Shown here: piece by piece, positions 1 to 11,255 of the stretch
How the letters are laid out: the number at the start of each line of letters is the position of its first letter
How positions within the stretch are numbered: position 1 is the stretch's first letter
NCBI GenBank assembly: GCA_037953625.1
Contig: CM075651.1
Location: 64,962,501 to 65,026,500 of the forward strand
Reading direction: 5' to 3'
DNA length: 64,000 nt
Source of the DNA: Crotalaria pallida
Taxonomy: Eukaryota > Streptophyta > Magnoliopsida > Fabales > Fabaceae
The notes under the pieces: generated by a model
What the model saw: only the letters and a program-made list of their open reading frames with translations
Databases searched by the model: none
Told to the model about the DNA's origin: nothing
Translations under genes and position numbers: made by a program

Positions 1-122
1 CTAAGCACCTTGTATGCTGTGTCTACGTTTATTGTAATAATGGGCAGGCGTTCTTAAATCCTAACCTTACGGTTTTCACTAATAAAATTTCGAGGACGAA
101 ATTTCTTTTTGGGGGGAAGGAT
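1..122 (+). other. 3' end of a Ty3-type retrotransposon internal region, with terminal hairpin and polypurine tract
   Basis: This is the last part of an element whose body lies left of the window. A perfect stem-loop sits at 85-104 (AAATTTCG, loop AGGA, CGAAATTT), followed by a T run and the G-rich tract at 111-121. That tract is the expected plus-strand primer immediately before an LTR starting TGTAACATCC. The same layout occurs before LTR B at 9128-9165. No open frame is left in these bases. Assignment to the Tekay/Del (chromovirus) type rests on the LTR style and on this terminal motif. Confidence 0.7.
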
Positions 123-2254
123 TGTAACATCCTGATTTTCTTTTGTATTATAAATTTCTAGTTTTATCAATTAAATGATTAATTCTTATATATAATTATC
201 AAAGTGTTGGTTGTTTTCATAAAGTACCTTATATTATTTCTATTGGACTATTTTATTTATAGATTTGAAAGTAGATTCATTTAAAGTAATTACCCTATTT
301 GAAAAATAGACTTTCTATTCTTTTATTTTGGCATTTATAAAGATACAATAATAAATAAATTTTTATTATTTCCTAATATCTAACTAATTTCTAACTTTAT
401 AGTTTTCCTATTTGAAGCTATACGATGCTAAAATCCAATTATTAATATTTTTGGGCATAAATAAATAAATAAAAGTATATATTTATAAAAAAAAAGAAAG
501 AAACGTGTTGTGTGTGCAGTGTAAGTGGGGGAAACCTTACTCCCTTCTTCCTTGTGGTGTTGGAGCCGCCACCCCCACTCCCTCTCTCTCCCCAGCCATG
601 CGCTCTCTCTCCCCCCTCCCTGGACCGCCGGCGCCACCACACACCGCCATCGCCTCCGTTTCTCTCTCACACGTTTGCTCTTCCTCCAGTCGCGATCCGT
701 CTTCTCCCGGAGTCGCGGTGCCGTTTGCTGCCATAGTGGCGCCGCCGCCGTCGCGCGTTCTCCCTCCACCAAATCGCGATTCGCGACTTCCAGGCCCCAA
801 CCGCCGCCGTCGTCCTCTTCTTCTCCTTCTGAACTCGCGAACCGCCACCGTAAGACTCGCAGATCTCGCCGCCGCCACCTTTCCCTCCCTTGTTCTTGCT
901 CGCGCCGCCGATGATCAAGATCCCCACCACCGCTGGCTCATGTTGTAGCCTCGTACCAAACCGTTGCCGGTGGAGCTGTCGCAGTGCATCAACATGTAGC
1001 ATCAGATCTGTTGCTGCTATGGAGAAATGGGTGTTGTTGATGCTGATGGGTCTGGACTGGTTAGACCGTGAACCGCAACTTGGTTCGGGATCAGGTGGAT
1101 CGTTGCGAACCGAACCGATCCTCCCTCTGTTGCTTCAAAACCATATTTGAGGGTAAATCCCTTTCACCTTTTTATTTGCTTTGTGTTATGTTTAATAATT
1201 ATTTGATAATATAAATGGTATTAGTGTTGATAATAATGATTTAGTTTTATATTAATTTGGGAAATGAGTGATATTGTGATTTAGTATTGATTTTTAATTA
1301 TACTGATATTTAGAATGATTTTAATTAGTTACTCTGATTGGGGATAAATTCGGATTACTCGTTATGCCGAACGATTAATTTTAAAAGTATTTTGTTAAAG
1401 GTGTTAGGTCCCTAAGTAATTGAGTTATTGTTTAGTGAGGTTGAATTGTCCCTAAACTAAACAATACACCGATTAATTAGAAATATGATATATTCGACAT
1501 ACGTTAATTCAGGTTAATACTCTGGGCTTTAAATTTGAACTGAAAGGGAGTGTAGTTATTTGGGCTTAGAAAACATGATTTTAACTTATTCTTGAACAAG
1601 GGTAGCTCTCTTTCAGTTTTGAATTTATAGCGTCAAGTATCATAAACATTCGACTTTTCGAATAGTGATTAAAGCTAGGTGATTTTTAATTATTTGTGAT
1701 AAACATGTAATTTTGATAGTTAAAGTGTTTGCGATAAAAAATTGTCATTTTCGAGCAATACTAGCATTTATTTTCAGAAGATGAAGTTAAAAATACTTGA
1801 CCCTAACGTATTTTAATGCTTATGTTAGTTTGAAAGTTAATCTTTTTCCAATGAGAAACTATACTATTTAGTGAAGACTTTGGTTCATAATTTTAATCTT
1901 GGGTAACTTTAGCTCATGAACCATAATCAAGTATTTTAACGTCGCTACTAGCTTGCTGAATTATTCCTAAAACTCGCTTTTATAGAACACCGAAAGATGC
2001 CTATATTAATACCTTGTTAACTTATTTCGTATAACGGAAAACTATGTTTTTATGATATTTTCAATCAAGGTTTAAGTAATCATCTTCTTATTGCGTTTGA
2101 TTGATCCTTAGTTTGTTATTTTGATGATTCTATATTTTATATAATATGATTAGACGATGAAGGAGCCTTAGAACCTATCGCTGCGCATAAGGACTGGACT
2201 TTGAGATGTTTGGGCATTATCGCACGAAAAGATTCATGTCTAAGGAAACGCCAG

Positions 2255-3356
2255 GTAAGGAGTGAGTGTTACCTTATCTTAGGGATAAGTTTCTAGTATG
2301 TATATAATGCTTGCTGAGAGTTTGTTGCTAGTTTTAGGATTTTGCACATTGGGATAACTGATAAAGCTGATAATTTGAACTTAGAAAATAAGTAAATAAA
2401 TTAAGGGAAATAATTTGGGATGTGAATTTATTGATGATGAGGTTATGTACTTATATGTGCTTTATGTGCCGATATTCGCTTGATGATGATGTTATGTACT
2501 TCTATGTGCTAAAGATGCTGATATTTGCTAGATGATGAAATGATTGTTAAGAATAATAATTTGATTAAGGATCCAGAAAAGCGTGAAAGTAAGTGATAAA
2601 TAATTGATGATAAAAGAGGAAGATAATTGAAGAAATATCAAGATTGAGAGAAGTAACTAATAAAAAGAATATTATTTTGTGTGGAATCCGACTGCGATGT
2701 GTTCGCGAATCGGATAGTCTACGTTAAGGAATGAAGAGTTATTTTGTGTGGAATCCTACTACGATGTGTTCGCGAATCGGATAGTCCACGAAGGATTTTA
2801 GGAGTAATTCCTTGTAGCCGACTACGATGTGTTCGTGAATCGGGTTCCGACTGTGATGTGTTCACGAATCGGATATACTATGATAGAGGAATTACTTGGT
2901 ACTCCTTGCAGCCGACTACGATGTGTTCGCGAATTGGGTTCCGACTGTGATGTGTTCACGAATCGGAAATACTGCTATAGAGGAGTACGAATCAACCTCT
3001 TGCGTCCGACAACGATGTGTTCGCGAATCGGACAGTATGCATGAGGGATGTTGTTGTCAAAATTGTTAAGAATGAAAAAGAATAAAAGAAATATAAAACG
3101 CCAGATAGTGCTTGAAAAAGAATTAAGTGTGTTGTGATAAAACTGTAAAAGAATCAAAATATGAGAGGAGAAAAGATATGAGAATGTTTAATGAATGAAA
3201 ATGGGTTTATTTGTAAATGAATATGATATGACTTGACTTTGTGCGTATATGCATTACTTGAATTAAGTGTGTTTGGCTTAGTCGGTTATTATGTCATATC
3301 AGAAACTGCTATTCCTACTTTATGTGTAATGCTCACCTCCTTACCATTTTTTCCAG
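2255..3356 (+). other. Putative intron inside LTR A
   Basis: The donor is GCCAG|GTAAGG and the acceptor is a T-rich tract ending TTCCAG before GTACCGAG. Both boundaries recur at equivalent places in LTRs B, C, D and E. The segment encloses the hairpin array. The exon-like block before it (2154-2254) is open in one frame in this copy, but its counterpart in LTR B has stops, so coding is not claimed. The intron is inferred from sequence alone. Confidence 0.5.
2688..3031 (+). repeat. Seven-copy hairpin repeat (26 bp unit) in LTR A
   Basis: Units start near 2688, 2755, 2818, 2847, 2912, 2941 and 3006. Most begin CCGAC and end GAATCGG, with the middle ATGTGTT always kept. The inner triplets flanking ATGTGTT change together: GCG with CGC, GTG with CAC, ACG with CGT. 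That is the pattern of paired stems. Spacers between units vary, so this is not a simple satellite, and there is no CRISPR context in a plant nuclear sequence. Confidence 0.85.
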
Positions 3357-3710
3357 GTACCGAGATTTGAGCTTACACGATTATTGGCCGAGCAGGTGCA
3401 GTGTGAGTTAGTTATAGGGGATTATAGGTTATTTAATTGTATTTAATTTATGTTAATTTGATGCTATGTGGGGTGCGATGTAGCACCAATTTATGGTTAT
3501 GTGTTGTTGATAGCCCTGTTGGCTTTTGGTTGTTGAAAATGAATATGTTTATCAGGTTGCAGGAAAAACCTAATTTTTGGGAAAGTCAGAAAAACAATGA
3601 AAACTCCGTCCGTTTGACGGGTGAATTTTTATAAGTTAAAACGAAAATTTTAAACTAACTATTTTAATTATGGGGAATCAAGGGCAGTATAGTGTAGGTG
3701 TTACACTGAA

Positions 3711-3930
3711 TGTCCTTGTTTAAATTAACAGTATGTATACCCGTATTTTTGGTCAAAGAGATAATATCTGAAAGCATAATTTTAAATTAATTATTCAAAG
3801 TTATAATGGAATTTAATAATTTACCCAAAATATATGACAACTTACCGCACAATCATCTCATTCTTCGTAAAAGGAATTGATTGCTGAAAAAATAATCTCA
3901 AAAAAACATTTGTTAGCAAATATTTCATAT
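3711..3930. other. AT-rich stretch with nothing recognised
   Basis: The sequence between LTR A and the LINE tail is AT-rich. No open frame, repeat or element end was seen in it. Confidence 0.5.
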
Positions 3931-4284
3931 TTTTTTTAACAACAAACAAAGGAATTCATTAAAAAAGGCAAGCAAGCATCAACACCCGCCAAAAGACGGT
4001 AAACCAAATAACCGCCGCCTTGGACTTTTGTTTCTTCCTAACCAAATTCCCAAGAAACGCAGGAAAGCCTCACAAAACAAAGTTGGAAACATATCATGAA
4101 TAGCCTGGCCACCAAACCAAGACACTTCCCAAAATTTTAAAGAATTTCCACTCCTTAAAATTCTAGGAAGAATTTTATCAAACCATTCTCCCCAACTCTA
4201 ACCCCACCCTTAGATTACAGACATCCCTCCACCACTGCACCTTACTCTTTTACTCCCCAAGTTTTCTAAATTTGAAAGGGTGAA
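3931..4284 (-). pseudogene. LINE-1 ORF2 C-terminal fragment (left piece)
   Basis: On the minus strand the reading starts at the H junction (4284) and runs down to about 3931. Broken frames give WWRDVCNLRVG near 4235 and KIL/FWE-like text, typical of the C-terminal part of plant L1 ORF2 after the reverse transcriptase. It ends in an A-rich tail (a T run on the plus strand at about 3930). The rest of the same LINE continues on the far side of the inserted LTR H at 17290. Many stops and frameshifts show it is dead. Confidence 0.6.
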
Positions 4285-4553
4285 TGTAACATCCCTGATT
4301 TTTAATCCCTGATTAAGTAAAAGTTAATTATAAATTTATTTTTTAATTAATTATTTTTATTTCATTTTTGATTAAAAATATGTGTATGTATGTGTTTGAT
4401 AAAAGGAGAATAAAAAAAATAGTTTTTGATAATTAATTTGAGGTGAAAATGTTAATTCTGCAGTTAAGTCCTTTAGGAAGGACCTAAATGCAATATTAGA
4501 AAGTTTTTGGAGGGAAATTCAATAAAATATAAATTTTTGAAAATTTCAGTCGT

Positions 4554-5243
4554 GGTAATCGATTACCGCAATCGATTACCAAAGTGTAGCAGCACCAGTT
4601 CATAGTGCGTTTGATGAGTCAACACCCAAATTTCCCATGGTTGACACGAAATCAAGCCTAAAACACGTCCTAATAGGCGTGTCGAGCTTCATGTTACTCG
4701 ACTTTGCTTATTTAAATCACAATTGTGTTGAATCAACTCCATTTTGGCTAATTTCTGAAGATTTTGTCCAATGTTTTCTGGTTTAGGGTTCTTGAATTCG
4801 TACCCTCTATTCTCTCTTGAATCTCAATGATAATACACATATTATACACCATTGCAAAGCTTAAATCTCAAGCTTTGCATAGACACTAAGATTGTGAGCT
4901 GAGAGTCTGTGAGTGAAGAGAATCGATTCTTCAAAGTCGGGTCTCAATTATGTTGCTTAATATGTGAATTTATGCATAATTATGAGAACTCTTGTGAATT
5001 CTGTGATTTGATTCTGTTTCTGATGTGGAACATGTTTAAAATATAATTCTTGAGTTGTATGAATGATTGGAATAAGTTAAAAATGGTTAGAAATAAAAAT
5101 GGTATGTTAAAACCCCAATTTTTAGTGTTCTGCTGTCATGGATAATCGATTACCACGATCTGATAATCGATTACCCAGCTGCATTTTGTACTGACTTGTA
5201 AAATACACATAGTAATCGATTATCAGACCATGATAATCGATTA
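4554..5243 (+). promoter_or_regulatory. Array of ATCGAT-centred palindromes in LTR H
   Basis: GGTAATCGATTACC occurs at 4554-4567. Further copies or close variants follow just after it, at about 5146-5175 and at 5211-5243. They lie in the first third of the LTR, where U3 promoter elements are expected. A protein-binding role is an inference. Confidence 0.4.
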
Positions 5244-5625
5244 CCAATGTTGAAAATACTTAAAAATACCATCTTTAATTATGAATCATTGTGGTTATAC
5301 TTAAAGTACTAATCATTCATAGGACTTGAGACTTAAAAGGACTGATTGATGATGGTATAAATTATTAATGAATTAATAATGTGAGACATTATTAAATGTG
5401 AAATACCAATCAATTCCTTTAAGTTAAACTGCATTCATTCTGGAGTTTGGATGTTAGATCGTTTTTCATGTTCTGGTAACAAGAGGAGGGCCTCTGGGAG
5501 TGCCAACTGACGGCTCGCTTGATGACACATTATGGTTGACGATGTGGCCAGCAAGAGTAATTCGCTGATGCTATGATTATTCTGTATTGGACGACGGGAC
5601 GTCGCTCGAGGAGCGCGTTATGTAT

Positions 5626-6692
5626 TGTTGGAAACCAACAAGCGGGCTTAGCAATTACTAGAGGGGGGTGAATAGTAATACGAAGGCAACAGTGACTAAT
5701 TTTCGGATGTAATTAAGGAATAATTGATTTAGTACTGATTTTTCTGAAACAGGGCAAAAACACTCGAGTCTTCTTAAGAATACTCGAGTAAATGGAAAGA
5801 ACACTCGATTCTTCTGAAGAACACTCGAGTGAATCGTGCAGAGGTGCAGAAAAATGTTTCAGAAAAATTGGCACTTTAAATCAATGAAAATAAAACCAGT
5901 CCAGAGCAGATAAATCACAGAGTAGTAAGCAATTAAGTAAAGCTATAACAACTTAAAAACAACTTAATTAATGCAGAATTACTACTCAAATTAAAAAGCC
6001 CCTTTTGAGAAAACTTAGGTTGGTTTTTGCTTGAAAGAAAAGAAAGCGATAAAAAGAGGACACCACCAATTTTATCCTGGTTCACTCTCTATAAAGAGAG
6101 CTAGTCCAGTCCCCCTAAGCACCTTAGGAGTTTCTACTAATATCAAATTGTTAGAAATATTACAAAGGATTAATGAGATGCCTCACTCAACCTAACCCTT
6201 CCAAGAGTGTACCAAACTCTTGAATTTCTACCCCAATTTGATTTTGGTGATGAAGACTCCTTCTTCCTTAAGCTCTTTGAAACCTTCAAGAGCTCCACCA
6301 AGGTAAGAACCTCTTAGACTTTTTGCTTGAGAACCTCTCAAGTCTTGAATGAACCTAAGACCCACTTAGGTACACTTGGTTTCCAACCAAGATTTTGAAA
6401 CAAGGACTATGAATGTGTATGGAGAAATACAAACAATGATTTCTTCACAAATTAAGCACAATCTCTATCTCTTAAGACAAAGTAATAACAATGAATGAGA
6501 GGTTGAGTTAGAGAGAATTTGTTTACTTGAGAGAGAATGAGCAAAGAGAATGTTTTTCACTTGTCTTGTCCTTGTGTACAAAGGCAATAGTGTTCAGAGT
6601 ATATGTAAGAGGCAATGAGAAGGAATAAACAAGTTAAAAACTCATTTTTGTCCTCTTCTAACGTTTAAAAAATTTGCTGTCAGGACCAAAAT
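5626..6692 (-). repeat. Truncated 3' LTR of element K
   Basis: It matches 14311 to about 15376 closely, with a few substitutions, including the ACTCGAGT palindromes at 5761-5845. Similarity stops after GACCAAAAT at about 6692, where filler TTTCTA leads into LTR B sequence. The missing part is the beginning of the LTR on the minus strand. Confidence 0.85.
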
Positions 6693-6698
6693 TTTCTA

Positions 6699-7553
6699 CC
6701 TGTGAAGGCGTATCGGCATCGATGCGAGCCTGTGAAGGCGTATCGGCATCGATGCGAGCCTGTGAAGGCGTGTCGATTAAAAAGAAAGTGGAAGTCCGAT
6801 GCGAGCCTATGAAGGCGTATCGGCATTAAAAGGAAAAGAATGGAAATGAAAGAAAGAAAAGAGAAAATGAAAAGAGAAATGCATTAGAAAATAAAGAAAG
6901 AAAACAAGAAAGAAAAGTAAATGGAAAGACTAGAATGGAAATGGAAAAGAATGAGACTTAACGAAGATATTGGAAAGGTAATATGATTGGAATAAGCGAC
7001 TGGATACTAATAAGACTGTTGGTTGTGTATGATGCATGTTGGGTTTGCCTAAATGAAATTATATGTGCTACGTGCTAATTGTGTTTGACTTGGTAGGTCA
7101 TTATGCCTAGTTAGAAACTACTTCTCTACTTCATGTGTAAAGCTCACCCTTGCAACCATTTTTACAGGTTCAAAGCTTGAGCAGACACAATTTCAGGCCG
7201 AGCAGGAATAACACTCCACCATGTGGAGTGTGCTCATTATTCATTATTTTATGAGTGAACTGATGTGATAAACTGTTATTTTTGTAATTTAAAATATGTA
7301 GTAGTTGTGCGCCCGAAACTTGTATTGGTAAGGGCATTAGGATATAATCGAATATATAATGTGCCTGTTTATATTTTAAAATGTTCTGGCCTGAACAGGT
7401 ACAAACAGGAAATTTTTTGAAAGTCCGAAAAACAGAGGAAACTCTGTCCATTTTTCCGGAAAAATATTCTTAAGTATTTTAATTTAAAAAGAAATTTTCA
7501 ATTACAATTTTTATAAAATCCTAATTTAACTAAATAAAAGTGAGGGTGTTACA
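6699..7553 (+). repeat. Truncated 5' LTR of element B
   Basis: This matches the last part of the 3' LTR (about 12200-13053) almost base for base from about 6810 onward. It keeps a few hairpin units (6699-6832), the acceptor-like site ending at 7167, the hairpins at 7211-7231 and 7432-7447, and the end GGGTGTTACA. The first 3 kb of the LTR is missing. Confidence 0.85.
7211..7231 (+). other. Post-acceptor hairpin, 5' LTR of B
   Basis: A perfect 9 bp stem (ACACTCCAC paired with GTGGAGTGT) has loop CAT. It lies just after the acceptor-like site at 7167 and the motif GGCCGAGCAGG. Confidence 0.7.
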
Positions 7554-7556
7554 TTA

Positions 7557-7570
7557 TGGTATCAGAGCAG
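7557..7570 (+). other. Primer binding site of element B (initiator Met tRNA type)
   Basis: TGGTATCAGAGCAG lies 3 bases after the LTR end. Its first 12 bases are complementary to the 3' end of plant initiator tRNA-Met. Confidence 0.85.
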
Positions 7571-9153
7571 TTTTTCGTTGGCCTTGGAGTTTGGACTCAC
7601 AACTCCAATGGGTTACTCATCAAGCGAGTAACCAATAGATAGATAAATGACTAAGTTAATTAGATTAGGGATTATAATTTATCGGACTTAGTACGTCATC
7701 TTTTAGTTTATAGTTGATTTCTTATCGTTGTTTTACACTTCATAAGAAGTTCAATTCCAATTTTCTCACTTGTTATATTGTCACACTTGGAAAACATCTG
7801 ACACCGTATATATTAATTGTAGAACTTAGATTTCATTTGGCTTTAAATATCAATTGTCTACAAATAGATTTCATCATATTGTAATGCACTTGCTAATGTA
7901 CTACTTCTTGAGTACATTGCATCCATCCTTCTATGTTCTATGCAAACCCTTGAATTCAAAACAAACGGTTACCTATTCTTATTTTTGCATAGGCTGGGTC
8001 TTACATACATCCGTGACCTTTTGATATCGATAGAATTTCTCCATTGTCGTTGAAGATCGAATTTTTATTCTTAATGAGCGAGATTCCTTGTGGTTCAAAC
8101 ATAATTAGAGAATTGTTAGTCCTTTCTTTAATCTTGTATCGGTTCCTGAAGGCAACATACACTTATGACTTGATAAGTCGATACCCGAATCTATTTTGTT
8201 TTATGATCCTTGCTATTCCTTTTATGTCAGGAGGCTTGATTGTTCGGAATCGATTCCAATGGTTTAGTGTCGATCATAGACGCTAAATTATCTCTCGCAG
8301 TGATTGAATACCTACGTGCCAATTTGAATCATGCCAATTGTCAGCAAATCATGTTAGAGTGACCTAGGATTGAGTGGTCATGCTTATTCTAGATAGAACT
8401 CACATACAATGCTGGTAGAAACTTTTGAAACCTCGTCCCCTATTCCTTGTTCAATACTAAAACTTATCATGTGACAATGTTCTAGACTGTCTTATCATTA
8501 GATTGGAGTAACATTTTATGAGTTCATCGTATTGAGTCTCTTTAATGTGTAGTTAGCAAAATCTCCTACCCTACTTAGAATGGTGTTGACATCCAAGAGA
8601 ATTGTAATTCCACTCACTGCTATCCCACATTATCGTGCTATTGTCAAATTGATGATCCATGGGTCAATCAAATTGTCAGTGATGGGTTACCCTACATTCT
8701 TCCTTACTAGATTAGTTGTTCTGTGCCTTGCAAAGAGTTCAACAAACTCGTGGAGTTTGACATTGACATGAAGAGTACTTCTCAGCTTACAAGTTAACTA
8801 AGACCCTCGTGCTATGTGTAAAGCTTGATTATAGTTATGTTTGTCTCAGTTTGTTGGAACAGATATCAAGAATTCTCGGATTATCGAACCTTGATCTTAC
8901 CATTGCAAAAATCCTAAACAGGAACTCAACCGAACTCATTGGTGTTTAGGAAAGAAGGTATAAGCGTGAAACAACTTTGGTTTGATGGAGTCGGTAATAA
9001 ACCTGGAAAACACCAAAGAGCATTGCTTTAGGAGCATCCTAAGTGGGGGAGTGAACCTGGAAAGAGTTAGATATCATAGTTAGATGCCCTATTTAAGTGA
9101 TGGTCCTCCATTCACTTGAACCAATCGGAATTTCGGGGACGAAATTCTCCTAA

Positions 9154-9165
9154 GTGGGGGAGAAT
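9154..9165 (+). other. Polypurine tract of element B
   Basis: GTGGGGGAGAAT directly precedes the 3' LTR. An 8 bp perfect stem lies just upstream at 9128-9147 (GAATTTCG, loop GGGA, CGAAATTC). It matches the hairpin before LTR A but with the outermost pair exchanged. Confidence 0.8.
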
Positions 9166-11255
9166 TGTAACATCCCGAATTGTAACCCGTAGTATAATTA
9201 TAATAAATAATAGATTGAAACAATAATAAAGTTTGAGAATAACAAATTAAGGTCGCTTTTAATATTATACAAGTGTTAGGAAATATTGGAACCTTAACAC
9301 CCTGATTTCTTTAACGTCATAAATTATAAGTTTTACATAATTAAATAACTGTTTCCTATTTATCATTTAGGTGTTGGGTATTTTTTTAAAAATACATTAT
9401 GTTATTTAAGAAAGTGTATTTAATTATATTTTAAAGTAAATTCATTTGAAACAATAATCCTATTTGAAAAATAGACTTTCTATTCTATACTTTGGTATTT
9501 ATAAATATACAATATTAAATAAATTTTTTGTTATTTCTGAGTATCTAACTAATTGTTAATCTTATAGTTTTCCCTATACGATGCTAAATTTTTATTATTA
9601 ATATTTTTGGGAATAAATAAATAAATGAAAGTAAATATGTTTAAAAGAAAAAAAAAGAAAAAAAAAGGGCTATGTATGTGCTGTGTGAGCAAAGAGGAGC
9701 CAAAAACCCTAAGCACCTTGTTGCTTCATGGCCGCCGCCCCCAACCATGCTCCCTCTCTCTCCCCGTGTTCTCTCTCTCCTCTGCCCTCTCCTCCCTCCG
9801 TCGGCCCGTTCAAGCCGCCGCTCGCCATTGCAGCACCTGTCTCTCTCTCTTTCTCGCTCCCTGTCGTGAAGCTGTCATCGCCAGCCACCGCCATCACCGC
9901 GCGCCTCTTTCGCCATCACCGTGCGTCTCCGCCACGCGCGTTCTCTCTCCCTTCAGTCGCGAAACCGCACTCCCTCCTAGCCAAGATCGAACCGCCGCCG
10001 CTGTTGGGCCACCGTCGCCGCATCTCCCTCCCTTGTTCTTGCTCGCGCCGCCGCCGATCAAGGTCCCCACCACCGCCGGCTCCTGTTGTAGCCTCGAACC
10101 AAACCGTTGCCGACCTGTCACGGTGCATCAACCTGTGCATCAGATCTGTTGCTGCCATGGAGAAATGGATGCTGCTGCTGATGGAGTCTGAACTGGTCTG
10201 GCCATGAATCGGGTCAGACCGGGGTTGCTAATGTTGCTGGGTTCGAGTCTCCTTGTTGTGCCTCGAGTTGGACCAAAACCGACCTTCTCCTTGTTGCTGA
10301 AAAAAAAAATCGGATTTGAGGGTAAATCCCTATTACCTTTTTCTTTGCTCTGTGTTATGTTTTAATAATAACAATGCTACTAATACTAATAATAAAATTG
10401 ATTTTTAATATTAATTAGTGATAATTATAACATTAAGTTGTTTTTGGTATTAAGGTTTATGTTTATTTTAATTACATTATTAATGATAATGGTTTTTAAT
10501 TAGCTACTTTGATTTGTTTTGACACTAAATTAACTGTTATGTCGAACCATTAGATTTAAGAGTATTTTGTTAAATGTAGCGGGTCCCTAATTAATTAAGT
10601 TGCAGTTGGTTGATTGGTACTATTGTAGAACTAAACCATGCTCTAATTAATTAGGAATTCGATATATTCGGCATACGTTAGTTCGGGTTAAACCTTGAAC
10701 TTTAATTCTAAATTGAAGGAGGGTGTAACTAATTGCATTTGGAAAATGTGATTTTGCTCATTTTGAACAAAGAACACTCTTGTTAATTCAGAATTAATAG
10801 TTCTAAGTAGCTAAAGGTACTTGGTTTCAATCTATTATGATACTTTTGTTGGTTTCGGAAGTTAGCGTATTTTTCAAACGAAGATATATTATTTTTAATT
10901 AAAAGAGCATGGACTTGATTCTATGAACTTGAATCAAATAATTTTATGGTTCGGAAATATATTCAAGATACAATACTTTAAACCAAACTACAATAAGTCA
11001 ACGTATTTTGTTTTATGATTTGGAATTAAATACAATACTTGTCAAGTTTCGATATTTTATATTTAGTTTATTTTAGTTTCTGGTGTGCAAAGCTTTAAAG
11101 TGTCTATTTTAATTTGATTTCAAAGTTGATCGTTATTGTTTTATATGGCATGACGAGACGACGAAGAACTTTAGGACCAGTCGCGATGCGAGAAATAAAC
11201 AGCGTTACGTTCGAGCATTATCGTACAAAAAGGAACGTGTCTATGGAAACGCAAG

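Larger units (their letters stand above)
123..3705 (+). mobile_element. 3' LTR, family A (Tekay/Del-like Ty3 element), 3.6 kb
   Basis: The LTR runs from TGTAACATCC to GGTGTTACA, giving the TG...CA ends and a short terminal inverted repeat. It follows a polypurine tract directly. A C-rich block at about 540-1150 resembles LTR B at 9700-10310, including a shared stretch rich in CCGCCG and the shared step TTTGAGGGTAAATCCC at about 1145, which looks like a splice donor. A second exon-like block lies at about 2154-2254. Tandem hairpins lie at 2688-3031, a splice-acceptor-like site ends at 3356, and a 5 bp stem CCGTC/GACGG lies at 3606-3620 near the end. Open frames in the C-rich block have no recognisable domain and are not called as genes. 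The sequence right after the LTR is CTGAA; the matching left duplication is outside the window. Confidence 0.8.
7554..9165 (+). other. Internal region of element B, no protein domains seen
   Basis: The region starts with the primer site and ends with the polypurine tract. Short open frames, such as 8044-8286 and 8580-8771, show no gag, protease, reverse transcriptase or integrase motif. The first 90 bases resemble the start of the internal region after LTR E (56541 onward), including AACTCATTACTC-like and AAGCGAGTAAC segments, so B and E are related. Confidence 0.65.

Noticed and set aside
428..1150. Overlapping open frames of 60-147 codons in the C-rich block of LTR A
   Set aside because: They lie in all frames and both strands, are Pro/Arg/Ser-rich from composition, and show no domain. 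The related block in LTR B does not keep one frame throughout.
2688..3031. CRISPR-like repeat-spacer look of the LTR A array
   Set aside because: Spacers are irregular and related to each other, no cas genes are present, and the context is a plant LTR retrotransposon.
2744..3044. Two open frames across the hairpin repeats of LTR A
   Set aside because: Produced by the repeat unit itself being free of stops. No initiation context or family.
8044..8771. Possible pol remnants in element B
   Set aside because: No catalytic or zinc motifs could be found in any frame.
9625..10207. Open frame of 188 codons in LTR B
   Set aside because: Compositional, in a CT-rich leader. A short shared stretch with LTR A changes frame relative to it, so no protein is supported.
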